A stretch of 64,000 nucleotides of DNA from Embleya sp040629175 (GTDB taxonomy: Bacteria; Actinomycetota; Actinomycetes; Streptomycetales; Streptomycetaceae): contig NZ_JBEXUX010000055.1 in NCBI RefSeq assembly GCF_040629175.1, positions 1-64,000 on the forward strand. Direction: 5' to 3'. Under the pieces are notes generated by a model that worked only from the letters and a program-made list of their open reading frames with translations, was not told the origin of the DNA and ran no database searches. The number at the start of each line of letters is the position of its first letter. Within the stretch, counting starts at the first letter, position 1. The translations under genes were made by a program, and so were the position numbers. Below, piece by piece: positions 42,941-53,084 of the stretch.

Positions 42941-43303
42941 TCAGTAGACCAGCGCCTGGGCGCCGTCCGCGAGCGCTTCCTGGACGAACACCTGGGCACC
43001 GGCGATCCGGATCCCGGGCAGTACGTCGTCGCCGGTGATCTCCCGGCGTGCCGCGCACTGCGTGCACAGAGTCACCCGCCCGCCCGCGATCAGCGCGTCG
43101 AGCAGATCCGGCAGCGGCGCGGCATGCGGCAGTTCGAACTCGGCGGCGCGCCCGGGCAGCGCGAACCAGGACGACTCGCCGGTGAGCCACAGCGATACGT
43201 CCACGCCCGACGCGAGCGCCACCGACGCCACCGTGAACGCCTGGGAGCAACGCTCCGGCGCGTCCTGACCTGCGGTGACCTTGACCACGAGAGATCGCTT
43301 CAC
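42941..43303 (-). CDS. DsrE family protein
   Basis: A 120-residue alpha/beta protein with the DsrE fold: SLVVKVTAGQDAPERCSQAF at the N-terminus, then LCTQC near residues 79-83 forming a CxxC pair. DsrE-type proteins carry or transfer sulfur. GTG start; TAGGCT sits 7 bases upstream with no ribosome binding site. Convergent to the SMR gene with 24 bases between stops. Role not known, though the nearby sulfurtransferase is suggestive. Confidence 0.75.
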   Translation of the reverse strand: MKRSLVVKVTAGQDAPERCSQAFTVASVALASGVDVSLWLTGESSWFALPGRAAEFELPHAAPLPDLLDALIAGGRVTLCTQCAARREITGDDVLPGIRIAGAQVFVQEALADGAQALVY

Positions 43304-43310
43304 GGCCCGC

Positions 43311-43316
43311 AGCCTA
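43311..43316 (-). promoter_or_regulatory. Putative -10 of leaderless dsrE mRNA
   Basis: TAGGCT on the minus strand, 7 bases before the GTG start, and no Shine-Dalgarno sequence. Confidence 0.5.
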
Positions 43317-43390
43317 TACACTGAGGCCGTTTGGCACCCGGCCAGGTCGACCTGGCCCACCGCGTACGAAGCATGAGGAGCACCCGGGCG

Positions 43391-43489
43391 ATGCACATCT
43401 TCTTCATTGCCATGATGGCCTTGGTCGGCGTCCTCGTCGCGTGGTTCGCCGCGCTGACCGTGTCCAAGCTGTACAAGGGCCAGAACTGA
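43391..43489 (+). CDS. Small single-pass membrane protein
   Basis: A 32-residue protein: MHIFFIAMMALVGVLVAWFA, then a short tail ending SKLYKGQN. Nearly all of it is one membrane helix with a positive C-terminus, so the tail should face the cytoplasm. GAGGAG lies 10 bases before the ATG. Divergent from dsrE. I do not know its function; its good ribosome binding site argues it is real. Confidence 0.65.
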   Translation: MHIFFIAMMALVGVLVAWFAALTVSKLYKGQN

Positions 43490-43545
43490 GCGCGGGCCCG
43501 GTAGGCTGATCCGCCGTACCCGACCCCGGAAGCGGCTGCCCCACC

Positions 43546-44061
43546 ATGATCGAAATCCCGGACGACCTGCACTTCGACGCCGTCCCGCTCGCGTTCCTGC
43601 TCGGCACCTGGGAAGGCGCCGGTGTCGGCGACTACCCGACCATCGAGGCGTTCCGCTTCGGCCAGCAGGTCACCTTCGGCTACATCGCGAACAAGCCGTT
43701 CCTCACCTACACGTCGCGCACCTGGCTGCTCGACGACGCGGGTGAGCGGGTGCGTCCGCTGGCCACCGAGACCGGCTTCTGGCGCTCGAAGCTGGACGGC
43801 TCGATCGACGTGACGCTCGCCCACCCCACCGGGATCGTGGAGATCTGGCTCGGCAAGGTGGACGGCCCGCGGCTGGAGATGCGCACCGACGTGGTCGCGC
43901 GCACCGCAGACGCGAAGGAGTACACCGCCGGACACCGGCTGTACGGCCTGGTCAAGGGCGAGTTGATGTACGCGTACGACATGGCCGCCATGGGCCGGCC
44001 GCTCCAGGCCCACGTCTCCGCCCAGCTCAAGCGCGTCGACGCGGACCTCGCGGCCGAATAG
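43546..44061 (+). CDS. Nitrobindin/FABP-like heme protein (peroxynitrite isomerase family)
   Basis: A 171-residue beta-barrel protein of the THAP4/nitrobindin family. The signature LGTWEGAGVGDYPTI is at about 19-33, AHPTGIVEIWLG follows, and the C-terminal PLQAHVSAQLKRV contains the likely heme-iron-binding His. Bacterial nitrobindins bind ferric heme and convert peroxynitrite to nitrate. The gene is 57 bases after the mini membrane protein, same strand. Confidence 0.85.
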   Translation: MIEIPDDLHFDAVPLAFLLGTWEGAGVGDYPTIEAFRFGQQVTFGYIANKPFLTYTSRTWLLDDAGERVRPLATETGFWRSKLDGSIDVTLAHPTGIVEIWLGKVDGPRLEMRTDVVARTADAKEYTAGHRLYGLVKGELMYAYDMAAMGRPLQAHVSAQLKRVDADLAAE

Positions 44062-44123
44062 CGCACGAGCGCGCCGAACCGGACGCGACCGCGCGCGGTC
44101 GCCCGGAGGCCGGTCCACACTCG

Positions 44124-44129
44124 TAAACT
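44124..44129 (+). promoter_or_regulatory. Putative -10 of leaderless nur mRNA
   Basis: TAAACT lies 7 bases before the GTG start, with no Shine-Dalgarno sequence. Confidence 0.5.
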
Positions 44130-44136
44130 TCCGTGC

Positions 44137-44562
44137 GTGAGCACTGACTGGAAGCACGAACTTCGGGAGAAGGGCTACCGGCTCACGCCGCAGCGCCAAC
44201 TCGTCCTCGAAGCGGTGAACACCCTGGGCCACGCGACGCCGGACGAGATCCTGGTCGAGGTGCACAAGACCGCCGGCGGGATCAACATCTCGACGGTCTA
44301 CCGCACCCTCGAACTGCTCGAACAGCTCGACCTCGTCACCCACACCCACCTGGGCCACGGCGCGCCGACCTACCATCCGGCGGACGTCGGCGGCCATCTG
44401 CACCTGGTCTGTCGGGACTGTCGGCGGGTGATCGAGGTGGGCACCGAGGTCGCCGCCGCGATGGGCGAGCGGCTGCGCGCCGAGCACGGGTTCGACATCG
44501 ACCTCGCGCACTTCGCGATCTTCGGCCGCTGTGCCGAGTGCACCGCCGCCCGGGTTCCCTGA
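44137..44562 (+). CDS. nur: Fur family regulator, Nur-like (nickel-responsive)
   Basis: A 141-residue Fur-fold regulator. The winged helix includes KGYRLTPQRQLVLEAV and GGINISTVYRTLELL; the metal region has HTHLGHGAPTYH, then GGHLHLVCRDC and CAEC (two CxxC structural zinc pairs). It resembles Streptomyces Nur, which represses nickel uptake and sodF2 and affects sodN. From memory Nur has three alternating His before the CRDC block; here the first is replaced by Gly, so one nickel ligand may be missing. The assignment also rests on position in the conserved gene order. Confidence 0.75.
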   Translation: MSTDWKHELREKGYRLTPQRQLVLEAVNTLGHATPDEILVEVHKTAGGINISTVYRTLELLEQLDLVTHTHLGHGAPTYHPADVGGHLHLVCRDCRRVIEVGTEVAAAMGERLRAEHGFDIDLAHFAIFGRCAECTAARVP

Positions 44563-44595
44563 GGCTGCGGCAACCGCGCCGGCCGGCCGGTCTCG

Positions 44596-44601
44596 TACTG
44601 T
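44596..44601 (+). promoter_or_regulatory. Putative -10 of leaderless ygfZ mRNA
   Basis: TACTGT lies 6 bases before the ATG start; the intervening GGGGGT is too close to serve as a normal ribosome binding site. Confidence 0.4.
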
Positions 44602-44607
44602 GGGGGT

Positions 44608-45558
44608 ATGCCCACGAGTCCTTTGTTGTCCCTGCCCGGCGCGGTCGCCGCGGAAGCCCCCGACGCCGGCGTCGCCGCGCACTACGGCGACCCCCTGCGC
44701 GAACAACGTCGGCTGGAGGCCGGCGAGGGTTTCGTCGACCTCTCGCACCGTGACGTGATCAGGGTGAGCGGTCCGGACCGGCTGAGCTGGTTGCACTCGC
44801 TGACCACGCAGCACCTGACCGGGCTGAAGCCGCACGAGGCGACGCTGACGCTCGTGCTGAGCCCGCACGGACACATCGAGCACGCGCTGTACGGCGTGGA
44901 CGACGGCGAGGCGTTCCTGGCCCACCTGGAGCCCGGCGAGGCACCGGCCCTGGTCGAGTTCCTGGACCGGATGCGCTTCATGTTGCGGGTCGAGGTCGCG
45001 GACGTGTCCGCCGATTTCGCGATCGTGCACGAGGCGGGCGACGGCGGCGACCCGCCCAAGGACGTGCCGGTGCGCGACACCGGGTACGGGCGCGAGCTGT
45101 TCCTGCCGCGCGAGCGACTGGAGCGGTACGGGCGCGAGCACCCGAACCCGGCCGGCATGTGGGCCTACGAGGCGCTGCGGATCGCCGCGCACCGGCCTCG
45201 GCTGGGCCTGGAGACCGACCACCGCACGATCGTGCACGAGCTGGGCCTGATCGACACCGCGGTGCACCTGGACAAGGGCTGCTACCGCGGCCAGGAAACG
45301 GTCGCGCGGGTGCACAACCTGGGTCGACCGCCGCGCCGGCTGGTCTTCCTGCACCTGGACGGCACCCCGGAGAAGCTGCCCGAGCACGGCGCACCGGTCG
45401 AACTGGCGGGCCGGCAGGTCGGCTTCGTCACCAGCGCGGTGCGCCATCACGAACTCGGCCCGATCGCGCTGGCGCTGATCAAGCGCAACACCGCGGTGGA
45501 CGCCGAACTCCTGGCCGGCGGGGTGCCGGCGACCCAGGAGATCGTGGTCCCCGCGTGA
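44608..45558 (+). CDS. ygfZ: YgfZ/GcvT-like folate-dependent iron-sulfur cluster protein
   Basis: A 316-residue aminomethyltransferase-fold protein. The hallmark KGCYRGQE at about 223-230, with Cys225, identifies YgfZ rather than GcvT. YgfZ uses tetrahydrofolate to support assembly or repair of some iron-sulfur enzymes such as MiaB. DLSHRDVIRVSGPDRLSWLH gives the N-terminal folate-site region. Located directly after nur. Confidence 0.9.
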   Translation: MPTSPLLSLPGAVAAEAPDAGVAAHYGDPLREQRRLEAGEGFVDLSHRDVIRVSGPDRLSWLHSLTTQHLTGLKPHEATLTLVLSPHGHIEHALYGVDDGEAFLAHLEPGEAPALVEFLDRMRFMLRVEVADVSADFAIVHEAGDGGDPPKDVPVRDTGYGRELFLPRERLERYGREHPNPAGMWAYEALRIAAHRPRLGLETDHRTIVHELGLIDTAVHLDKGCYRGQETVARVHNLGRPPRRLVFLHLDGTPEKLPEHGAPVELAGRQVGFVTSAVRHHELGPIALALIKRNTAVDAELLAGGVPATQEIVVPA

Positions 45559-45613
45559 CCCCGGGGCTCGCGGGTCGGTTCGTCCCGGCCCCGGGCCGAA
45601 TCCCGGACCCGCT

Positions 45614-45802
45614 CTAGCGGATCTCGCGGCGGCGGACGCGGTGCAGGCGCCGCCGCTGCGAGCGGTCCAGGGTGAAGTAGGCGACGACCGGCAGGCCGAT
45701 CGCGACCGCCACGATGGTCCAGGCGATCCACGAAGGCAGCACGATCAGCGCGATGATGGCGACGACGATCCCGGCCGCGATGTACGGCCCGCGGTGCGAC
45801 AT
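45614..45802 (-). CDS. Small membrane protein
   Basis: A 62-residue protein with two short hydrophobic stretches (IAAGIVVAIIALIVLPSWIA and WTIVAVAIGLPVVAYF) and a very basic C-terminus (RSQRRRLHRVRRREIR), which should lie in the cytoplasm. AAGGGG about 8 bases before the ATG. Convergent with ygfZ. Function unknown. Confidence 0.65.
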   Translation of the reverse strand: MSHRGPYIAAGIVVAIIALIVLPSWIAWTIVAVAIGLPVVAYFTLDRSQRRRLHRVRRREIR

Positions 45803-45927
45803 GGTCCAACCCCTTCGGTCGGTGTACCCGACGCCCATTCTCCTTCCCCGTTCGCCCGGGGAACATGGGGAGAACCCCCGGAACCGGTGAATCCCGGCGT
45901 GTCGGGGCGTGTTCTCGAACCCACGCG

Positions 45928-46353
45928 TCACATGTCCACGACGAGGGTCATCGGGCCGTCGTTGACGAGGGCGACCTTCATGTCGGCGCCGAACACGCCG
46001 GTGGCCACGTCGGCACCGAGCGCGCGCAGCGCGGCGACCACCTCGGCCACCAGGGGTTCGGCGACCGGCCCCGGCGCGGCCTCGTTCCAGGTGGGTCGGC
46101 GACCCTTGCGGGCGTCGCCGTACAGGGTGAACTGGCTGATCACCAGCAGCGGCGCGGACAGGTCCGAGCAGGACTTCTCGCCGTCCAGGACGCGCAGGCT
46201 CCACAACTTGGCGGCCAGCCGGCGGGCGATCTCGGGGGTGTCGGTGTGCGTGACGCCGACCAGGACACACAGCCCGGGGCCCACGATCGAGCCGACCACC
46301 TCCCCCTCGACGGTCACGGATGCTTCGGTCACGACCTGCAGGACGGCACGCAT
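45928..46353 (-). CDS. dtd: D-aminoacyl-tRNA deacylase
   Basis: A 141-residue DTD. Diagnostic blocks SQFTLYGDARKGRRP at about 79-93 and NDGPMTLVVDM at the C-terminus, including the cross-subunit Gly-Pro and the substrate Thr. It frees D-amino acids and glycine mischarged on tRNA. ATG at 46353; CAGAAT lies 6 bases upstream, so translation may be leaderless. Divergent from rsiG. Confidence 0.93.
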   Translation of the reverse strand: MRAVLQVVTEASVTVEGEVVGSIVGPGLCVLVGVTHTDTPEIARRLAAKLWSLRVLDGEKSCSDLSAPLLVISQFTLYGDARKGRRPTWNEAAPGPVAEPLVAEVVAALRALGADVATGVFGADMKVALVNDGPMTLVVDM

Positions 46354-46426
46354 GGCCCCATTCTGCACACCCGTCCGGACCCCCTTCCCCCGCATTGGCA
46401 CGCGGTGGTCTGTCCGACATGACACG

Positions 46427-46957
46427 ATGCGTCTCATGGTGGATCTTCCCGACGGAGTGGCCCCGGAGGCCATCCGCGCACTCACGCTGAGTCGGGTTCG
46501 CGAACTCATGCGGGACGCCCAGCGCGAGGAGAACGATCTGTCCTATCTGCGGAGACTGCTCCAGGGCCGGATCGACATCCTGCGTGCGGAGCTGGCCCGT
46601 CGGTCCGGCCGGGACGGCGCCGAGCCGACCTCGCCGGTGGTGGGCAGGCTGCCCGAGATCCTGTCCGAGTCCAGACCGCCCACCCGCGGCGCGCGACACG
46701 TCAACGTCCAGCCGCCGCGCACCGATCGCTACCGGAGCTGGATCGAGCAACTGCTCGCCGACGTGGGCCTGTCCGACCTGGCCGCGCACACCGACGCGGA
46801 GCTGGGCGAGGCGTTGGACAAGCTCGGCACCCACGAGCAGGAGGTGTCCTCGCGTCGGCATCGCCTGCAGCGCACCGCCGACGACTGTGCCGCCGAGATC
46901 ACCCGTCGCTACCGCGAGGGCGAGGCGAAGGTGGAAGACCTGCTGTCGGGCCGATGA
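46427..46957 (+). CDS. rsiG: Anti-sigma factor for WhiG controlled by c-di-GMP (RsiG/AmfC)
   Basis: A 176-residue helical protein with two copies of the c-di-GMP-binding motif E-x3-S-x2-R-x3-Q-x3-D: E35-S39-R42-Q46-D50 and E137-S141-R144-Q148-D152. In Streptomyces, RsiG armed with c-di-GMP sequesters the sporulation sigma factor WhiG. The two motifs lie on antiparallel helices, with a ~70-residue linker. Start could be the ATG at 46427 or at 46436. Divergent from dtd. Confirms a morphologically complex actinomycete. Confidence 0.88.
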   Translation: MRLMVDLPDGVAPEAIRALTLSRVRELMRDAQREENDLSYLRRLLQGRIDILRAELARRSGRDGAEPTSPVVGRLPEILSESRPPTRGARHVNVQPPRTDRYRSWIEQLLADVGLSDLAAHTDAELGEALDKLGTHEQEVSSRRHRLQRTADDCAAEITRRYREGEAKVEDLLSGR

Positions 46958-46996
46958 GCCCTTCGGCGCGGGACACGCCTCCGTGAGGCATACGAC

Positions 46997-47025
46997 TGCA
47001 AGCAGGGTGCTTGCAATAGCAAGCA
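46997..47025. promoter_or_regulatory. Probable operator of the XRE regulator
   Basis: TGCAAGCA-GGG-TGCTTGCA is an 8-base perfect inverted repeat, followed 3 bases on by a third half-site GCAAGCA. It ends 21 bases before the XRE start codon, suggesting autorepression. Confidence 0.65.
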
Positions 47026-47046
47026 CGGTGTGTGCATGCTGGGGCC

Positions 47047-47487
47047 ATGGCTGGTCTGAACGTCGGCTCGCTGGGTGAGTACATCCGGGAGCAACGCCGC
47101 AACGCGCAATATTCGCTTCGGCAACTCGCCGAGGCGGCCGGGGTTTCGAACCCCTATCTGAGTCAGATCGAGCGTGGTTTGCGGCGGCCGAGCGCGGAGA
47201 TTCTGCAACAGATCGCCAAGGCGCTTCGGATCTCGGCCGAGACGCTCTACGTACAGGCGGGCATCCTCGACGAACGCGAGGAGGGTGACCGTGAGGTGCG
47301 CACCGCGATCATGGCGGACCCGGCGATCAACGACCGGCAGAAGCGGGTCCTCATCGAGATCTACGAGGCATTCCGCAAGGAGAACGCACAGGACGGCGCC
47401 GTGCGGGACGAACCGGGCGCCGCCGACGAAACCGAGAACGGCAGGGCCGGCCGGGCCACCACCGACACCTCGATCTCCAGCAGTTAG
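47047..47487 (+). CDS. XRE family regulator (Rv0474-like)
   Basis: A 146-residue regulator. Helix-turn-helix at about 12-70 (YSLRQLAEAAGVSNPYLSQI, PSAEILQQIAKALRISAETL). The rest is a short helical tail and an acidic low-complexity C-terminus. With the HbhA-like and DUF2516 genes downstream it repeats the Mycobacterium Rv0474-Rv0475-Rv0476 order. The repeat array in front suggests it controls itself and the HbhA-like gene 13 bases downstream. ATG at 47047 preferred; an ATG at 47032 is possible. Confidence 0.82.
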   Translation: MAGLNVGSLGEYIREQRRNAQYSLRQLAEAAGVSNPYLSQIERGLRRPSAEILQQIAKALRISAETLYVQAGILDEREEGDREVRTAIMADPAINDRQKRVLIEIYEAFRKENAQDGAVRDEPGAADETENGRAGRATTDTSISSS

Positions 47488-47499
47488 GAACCGAACACC

Positions 47500-47997
47500 A
47501 TGGCAATCGCCACGGATCTGAAGAAGACCTTGACCGACAGCACCCCGCTGTACGCCGTCGCCGGTGCCGGCGACCTGATGGTGGAGAAGCTGCGGGAGCT
47601 GCCCGACCGCTTCCGAGCCGAGGTCACCACCGACCCCAAGGTGCTGCGCGAGCGCCTCCAGACGCTGCCCGACCGCACCCAGACCTTCGCCAAGTCCCAG
47701 GTGGACCGGGCCAAGGAGCTCTACGGCGACCTGGCGGCCCGCGGCGAGAAACTGGTCAAGCGGGTCGACCGGCAGGAGAGCACCAAGCAGGCCAAGGCGG
47801 CCGTGCGCACCACCGAGAGCAAGGCCAAGGGCACCACGACCGCGGCCAAGCGCGGCGTCGCCAACGCCCGGACCCAGGCGAAGTCCGCCGCCACCGCCGC
47901 CGGCAAGGCCGCGGGCGCCGCGGCGGACGCCGTCGAGCAGGCCGCCCGCAAGGTCGGCGACTCCGCCGGCAAGCCGGCCGCCGGCGCGAACGCCTGA
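47500..47997 (+). CDS. HbhA-like lysine-rich protein
   Basis: A 165-residue protein like mycobacterial heparin-binding hemagglutinin. Residues 1-105 are helical and coiled-coil-like (DLMVEKLRELPDRFRAEVTT). Residues about 88-165 are an Ala/Lys repeat tail (AAKRGVANARTQAKSAATAA) resembling HbhA and histone-H1-like tails. In mycobacteria the tail binds glycosaminoglycans and membranes. Here a role in envelope or polar growth is inferred from the pairing only; no signal peptide. Confidence 0.75.
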   Translation: MAIATDLKKTLTDSTPLYAVAGAGDLMVEKLRELPDRFRAEVTTDPKVLRERLQTLPDRTQTFAKSQVDRAKELYGDLAARGEKLVKRVDRQESTKQAKAAVRTTESKAKGTTTAAKRGVANARTQAKSAATAAGKAAGAAADAVEQAARKVGDSAGKPAAGANA

Positions 47998-48017
47998 CCC
48001 CGGGCACACCGATCCAC

Positions 48018-48053
48018 CGGGTGCCGCCTCGGCAACCCCCGAGGTGGCACCCG
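48018..48053 (+). terminator. Terminator after the HbhA-like gene
   Basis: A 15-base stem CGGGTGCCGCCTCGG with its complement (one G-U pair) around a 6-base loop, 20 bases past the stop codon. Confidence 0.75.
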
Positions 48054-48115
48054 ACGTGCCAGACTGGAATCCCGCACGACGTGGCGGCACCCGGCGGCCG
48101 CGCAGAGGAGGACCG

Positions 48116-48460
48116 ATGGAACTGGCCATGGCCGATGGTCTGCTGACGGCCAAGTTCGACCAGGTGCTCACCTGGCTCTTCCTCGGCATCCTGCTGCTCA
48201 AGGTGTTCTGCCTGTTCGACGCCGCCTTCCGGCGCGAGGACGCGTACCGCGCCGCGGACAAGAAGAAGAAGTCCTTCTGGCTGATCGTGCTCGGCATCGC
48301 GGTCGTGGTCGACGTGCTGCCCATCGGTCTGGGGCTGATCCTGATGCTCGCCGGCCTGGTCGCGGCGATCGTCTACCTCGTCGACGTGCGGCCCGCGCTC
48401 AAGGACGTCGCCGGCCGTCGCGGTGGCGGGCGCAACATGGGACCGTACGGCCCCTGGTGA
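48116..48460 (+). CDS. DUF2516 membrane protein
   Basis: A 114-residue protein with three helices: VLTWLFLGILLLKVFCLFDA, SFWLIVLGIAVVVDVL, and LGLILMLAGLVAAIVYLVDV. A basic KKKK patch follows the first loop. GAGGAG 5 bases before the ATG. DUF2516 genes commonly follow hbhA in actinobacteria. Function unknown. Confidence 0.8.
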   Translation: MELAMADGLLTAKFDQVLTWLFLGILLLKVFCLFDAAFRREDAYRAADKKKKSFWLIVLGIAVVVDVLPIGLGLILMLAGLVAAIVYLVDVRPALKDVAGRRGGGRNMGPYGPW

Positions 48461-48475
48461 CCCGCCTCGGCGCGC

Positions 48476-48915
48476 TCAGCGGGTCGGCAGCTTGACCACC
48501 GAGACGAAGAACTCGTCGATGTGCCGCACCACGTTGATGAACTGCTCGAAGTCCACCGGCTTGGTGACATAGGCGTTCGCGTGCAGGTGGTAGCTGCGCA
48601 GCACGTCCTCCTCGGCCTCGGACGTGGTCAACACGACCACCGGGATCCGGCGCAGGTCCTCGTCCGCCTTGATCTCCTCCAGCACCTCCCGGCCGTCCTT
48701 GCGCGGCAGGTTGAGGTCCAACAGGATCAGGTCCGGGCGCGGCGCGTCGGCGTACTCGCCCTCGCGTCGCAGGAACGCCACCGCCTCGACCCCGTCGCTG
48801 ACCACGTGCAGCGAATTGCGGACCTTGTTGTCCTCGAACGCCTCGCGCGTCATCAGCACGTCGCCCGGGTCGTCCTCGACCAACAAGACCTCGATGGCTC
48901 CCGCGACGGGGTGGG

Positions 48916-48919
<4 letters not shown>
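48476..48919 (-). CDS. Single-domain response regulator (Rcp1-type)
   Basis: A 147-residue CheY-like receiver with acidic pocket LVEDDPGD, phospho-acceptor Asp68 in LILLDLNLPRKDG, and Lys in VTKPVDFEQFINVV. The ~12-residue insert and LPRKDG are typical of Rcp1-type regulators partnered with bacteriophytochrome-like kinases. It has no output domain. Overlaps the kinase gene by 4 bases and receives phosphate from it. Confidence 0.88.
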
Positions 48920-50582
<1,663 letters not shown>

Positions 50583-50586
<4 letters not shown>

Positions 50587-51953
50587 GCCGTACCGTCCTC
50601 ACCCGTCGTCTGGCCCGGCAACACCGGCTGTCCACCCGGCACGCCGCACAGCGGGCGATCCGGGTCGTGCCGCAGCAGCAACACCGCCACGTCGTCGTTG
50701 AGACTGCCCCCGTGCAGGTCTTCCACCGCGGCGACCGCCGAATCGATCAGGTCGTAGCCGAAACGACCGGCCGCCAGCAGCCGGCCGATCAGCGGCAACA
50801 GGCCGTCGGTGCCCAGCCGCTCCGGGCCCGGGCCGATCCGGCCCTCGATCAACCCGTCGGTGTACAGGAGCAGCGACCAGTCCGTGCCCAGCTCTATCGA
50901 CTCGTAGCTCCACCGGCCGTCCGGGAACAGGCCCAGTGCGGGGCCGGTGGCGCTCTCCGACAGCGGCGCGATGCCCTTGGGCGTGAGCAGGAGCGGGGCC
51001 GGATGGCCCGCGAGGTAGACCTGGCCGCGCCGCCGGTCGGGCTCGATGATGGTCATGCACAACGTGGCGAACATCTCGTCCGAACGTCGCTCGTGCTCGA
51101 AGATCCGCTCCAGCGTGCTGAGCAGCTCGCCGCCGGTGAGGCCGGCGAAGATCAGCGAGCGCCAGGCGATCCGCAGGTTGACCCCCAGGGCGGCCTCGTC
51201 CGGGCCGTGGCCGCAGACGTCGCCGATCATCACGTGCACGCGCCCGTCGGCGGTCTGCACCGCGTCGTAGAGGTCTCCGCCGAGCAGCGCGCGTTGTCGC
51301 CCGGGGCGATAGCGCGCCCGGAAGTCCAGCGAGGGGTCGCGCAGGATCGGGGCGGGCAGCAGCCCGCGCTCCAGGCGCGCGTTCTCCTGCGCGCGCAGCT
51401 CCGACTCGACCAGCCGGCGCTGTGACTCGTCGGCTCGCTTGCGCTCCAGGGCGTAGCGGATCGCCCGGGACAACAACGAGCCGTCGATCTCCTGCTTGAC
51501 CAGGTAGTCCTGGGCGCCGGCGGCCACCGCGGCCGAGCCGCGATGGGCGTCGGACAGGCCGGTGAGCACGATCACCGCGGTGCGCGGCGCGAACAGCAGC
51601 AGCCGGTGCAGCCCGTTGAGGCCCTCGGCGTCGGGCAGGCCCAGATCCAGCAGGACACAGCCGATGTCCTCGCCGAGCTTGACCATGGCCTCGGCCATCG
51701 ACCGGGCCCAGACGATCTCCATCGGATCCGGCGAGTCGGCGAGCAGTTCCTCGACCAGGAAGGCGTCCCCCGCGTCGTCCTCGATGAGCAGGACACGCAG
51801 CGGATGCGCGGCGGCCTGGTCCGGTACCGGGGCGGCGGGCATCGGTACCGCGCGGTAGCCGGTCCGTTCGACCGCTCCGCCCTCGCCGTACGCGGGGCGC
51901 ACGCCACCACCTCCGGGATTGATGTCGCCGCACGAATCGTTGTCGTTAGGCAA
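50583..51953 (-). CDS. Response regulator fused to PP2C (SpoIIE-type) phosphatase
   Basis: A 456-residue two-domain protein. The receiver at about 52-170 has acidic LLIEDDAGD and phospho-Asp103 in VLLDLGLPD. The PPM phosphatase at about 195-435 has GGDLYDAV, VMIGDVCGHG, LLLYTDGLIE and the acidic DDVAVL that bind the two metal ions. Such RsbU/SpoIIE-like phosphatases release sigma or anti-sigma antagonists when phosphorylated. Upstream gene of the kinase operon (4-base overlap). The TTG start is uncertain; the first ~50 residues look unstructured. Confidence 0.88.
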
Positions 51954-52034
51954 TCGAAAAAGGACGATAGCGTGGCCGGGCGCGAGCGGGTAACCGTACG
52001 CCGCGCGTCCCCACCCCGATCCGCCGAACAGGGC

Positions 52035-52499
52035 CTAGTCCCGGCCGCGGGCTCGGTGCGCCGCGTCGCGCAGTACGGCCAGGGATCGCACGAGCGAGTC
52101 CAACTCGTCCGCCTCCAGATGTATCAGGACTTTGGCCAGGGCCTGTCGTCGAGCCGAGCGCAGCTCCGCCACGAACTCGACCCCGTCGGGCGCCAGCCGC
52201 AGCACCACCTCGCGGCGGTCGGTCGCGCTCAGTTCGCGCACCAGCAGTCCGGCCCCCTCCAAGCGGTCGCACAACCGGCTCGCCGAGGACGGGATGGCCC
52301 GCAGTCGGGCGGCCAACATGTTCAGGTTGATGCCGTCGTGGCCGGCGATCACGAGCAGGGCCCGCAGTTGGGACGGGGACACTCGGCCGATCAGTTCGCC
52401 GTGTGCGTGGGTGCGTACCGCGGCCATCCACTCGCACAGTGCGTCCACACGATCGAGCAGCTCCGCGGATAGGTCCCCTTCTCCTCGGGCCACGGACAT
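52035..52499 (-). CDS. MarR family regulator
   Basis: A 154-residue winged-helix regulator: LRALLVIAGHDGINLNMLAA, recognition region AIPSSASRLCDRLEGAGLL and wing ATDRREVVLRLAPDG. The wing sequence is typical of MarR proteins. Divergent from the macro-domain gene with 61 bases between starts, so it may control that gene and itself. Ligand unknown. GTG at 52493 is an alternative start. Confidence 0.85.
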   Translation of the reverse strand: MSVARGEGDLSAELLDRVDALCEWMAAVRTHAHGELIGRVSPSQLRALLVIAGHDGINLNMLAARLRAIPSSASRLCDRLEGAGLLVRELSATDRREVVLRLAPDGVEFVAELRSARRQALAKVLIHLEADELDSLVRSLAVLRDAAHRARGRD

Positions 52500-52560
52500 C
52501 CGGCCACTGTGCCGGCAAATGCGGTGGGCGCGCCACGTCCGGGCCGGCAGGCTGCCGTCC

Positions 52561-53076
52561 ATGACACGCATGACGTTGGTCCGCGGCGACATCACCGAAC
52601 AGCACGTGGACGCGATCGTGAACGCGGCGAATTCGTCCCTGATGGGCGGTGGCGGGGTCGACGGCGCGATCCACCGCAAGGGTGGTCCGGAGATCCTGGC
52701 CGAGTGTCGGGCGCTGCGCGCGGCCGAACTGGGCCGCGGCCTGAAGACGGGCGCCGCGGTGGCCACCACCGCGGGCCGGCTCCCGGCACGGTGGGTCGTG
52801 CACACGGTGGGTCCGGTGTACAGCCACACCGAGGACCGGTCGGCGCTGTTGACGTCCTGCTACCGCGAGGCGCTGCGGGTGGCGGACGACCTCGGGGCGA
52901 CCTCGGTGGCGTTTCCGGCGATCTCGGCGGGTGCCTACGGCTGGCCGCTGGAGGACGCGGCGCGGATCGCGGTCGAGACCGTGCGGGCGACGCCGTCCGG
53001 GGCGGCGGAGGTGCGGTTCGTGTTGTTCGAGGCGCGGGCATACGTCGCGTTCGAGCAGGCGGTCGCGGCGCCGTAG
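52561..53076 (+). CDS. Macro domain ADP-ribose/O-acetyl-ADP-ribose hydrolase
   Basis: A 171-residue MacroD-type protein: VNAANSSLMGGGGVDGAIHR at about 20-40 with the catalytic Asn-Asn-Gly-rich loop, and PAISAGAYGWPLEDAARIA for the phosphate loop. The family removes O-acetyl groups from ADP-ribose and mono-ADP-ribose from proteins. Divergent from marR. Followed by a bidirectional terminator. Confidence 0.9.
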   Translation: MTRMTLVRGDITEQHVDAIVNAANSSLMGGGGVDGAIHRKGGPEILAECRALRAAELGRGLKTGAAVATTAGRLPARWVVHTVGPVYSHTEDRSALLTSCYREALRVADDLGATSVAFPAISAGAYGWPLEDAARIAVETVRATPSGAAEVRFVLFEARAYVAFEQAVAAP

Positions 53077-53084
53077 GTCCCGGG

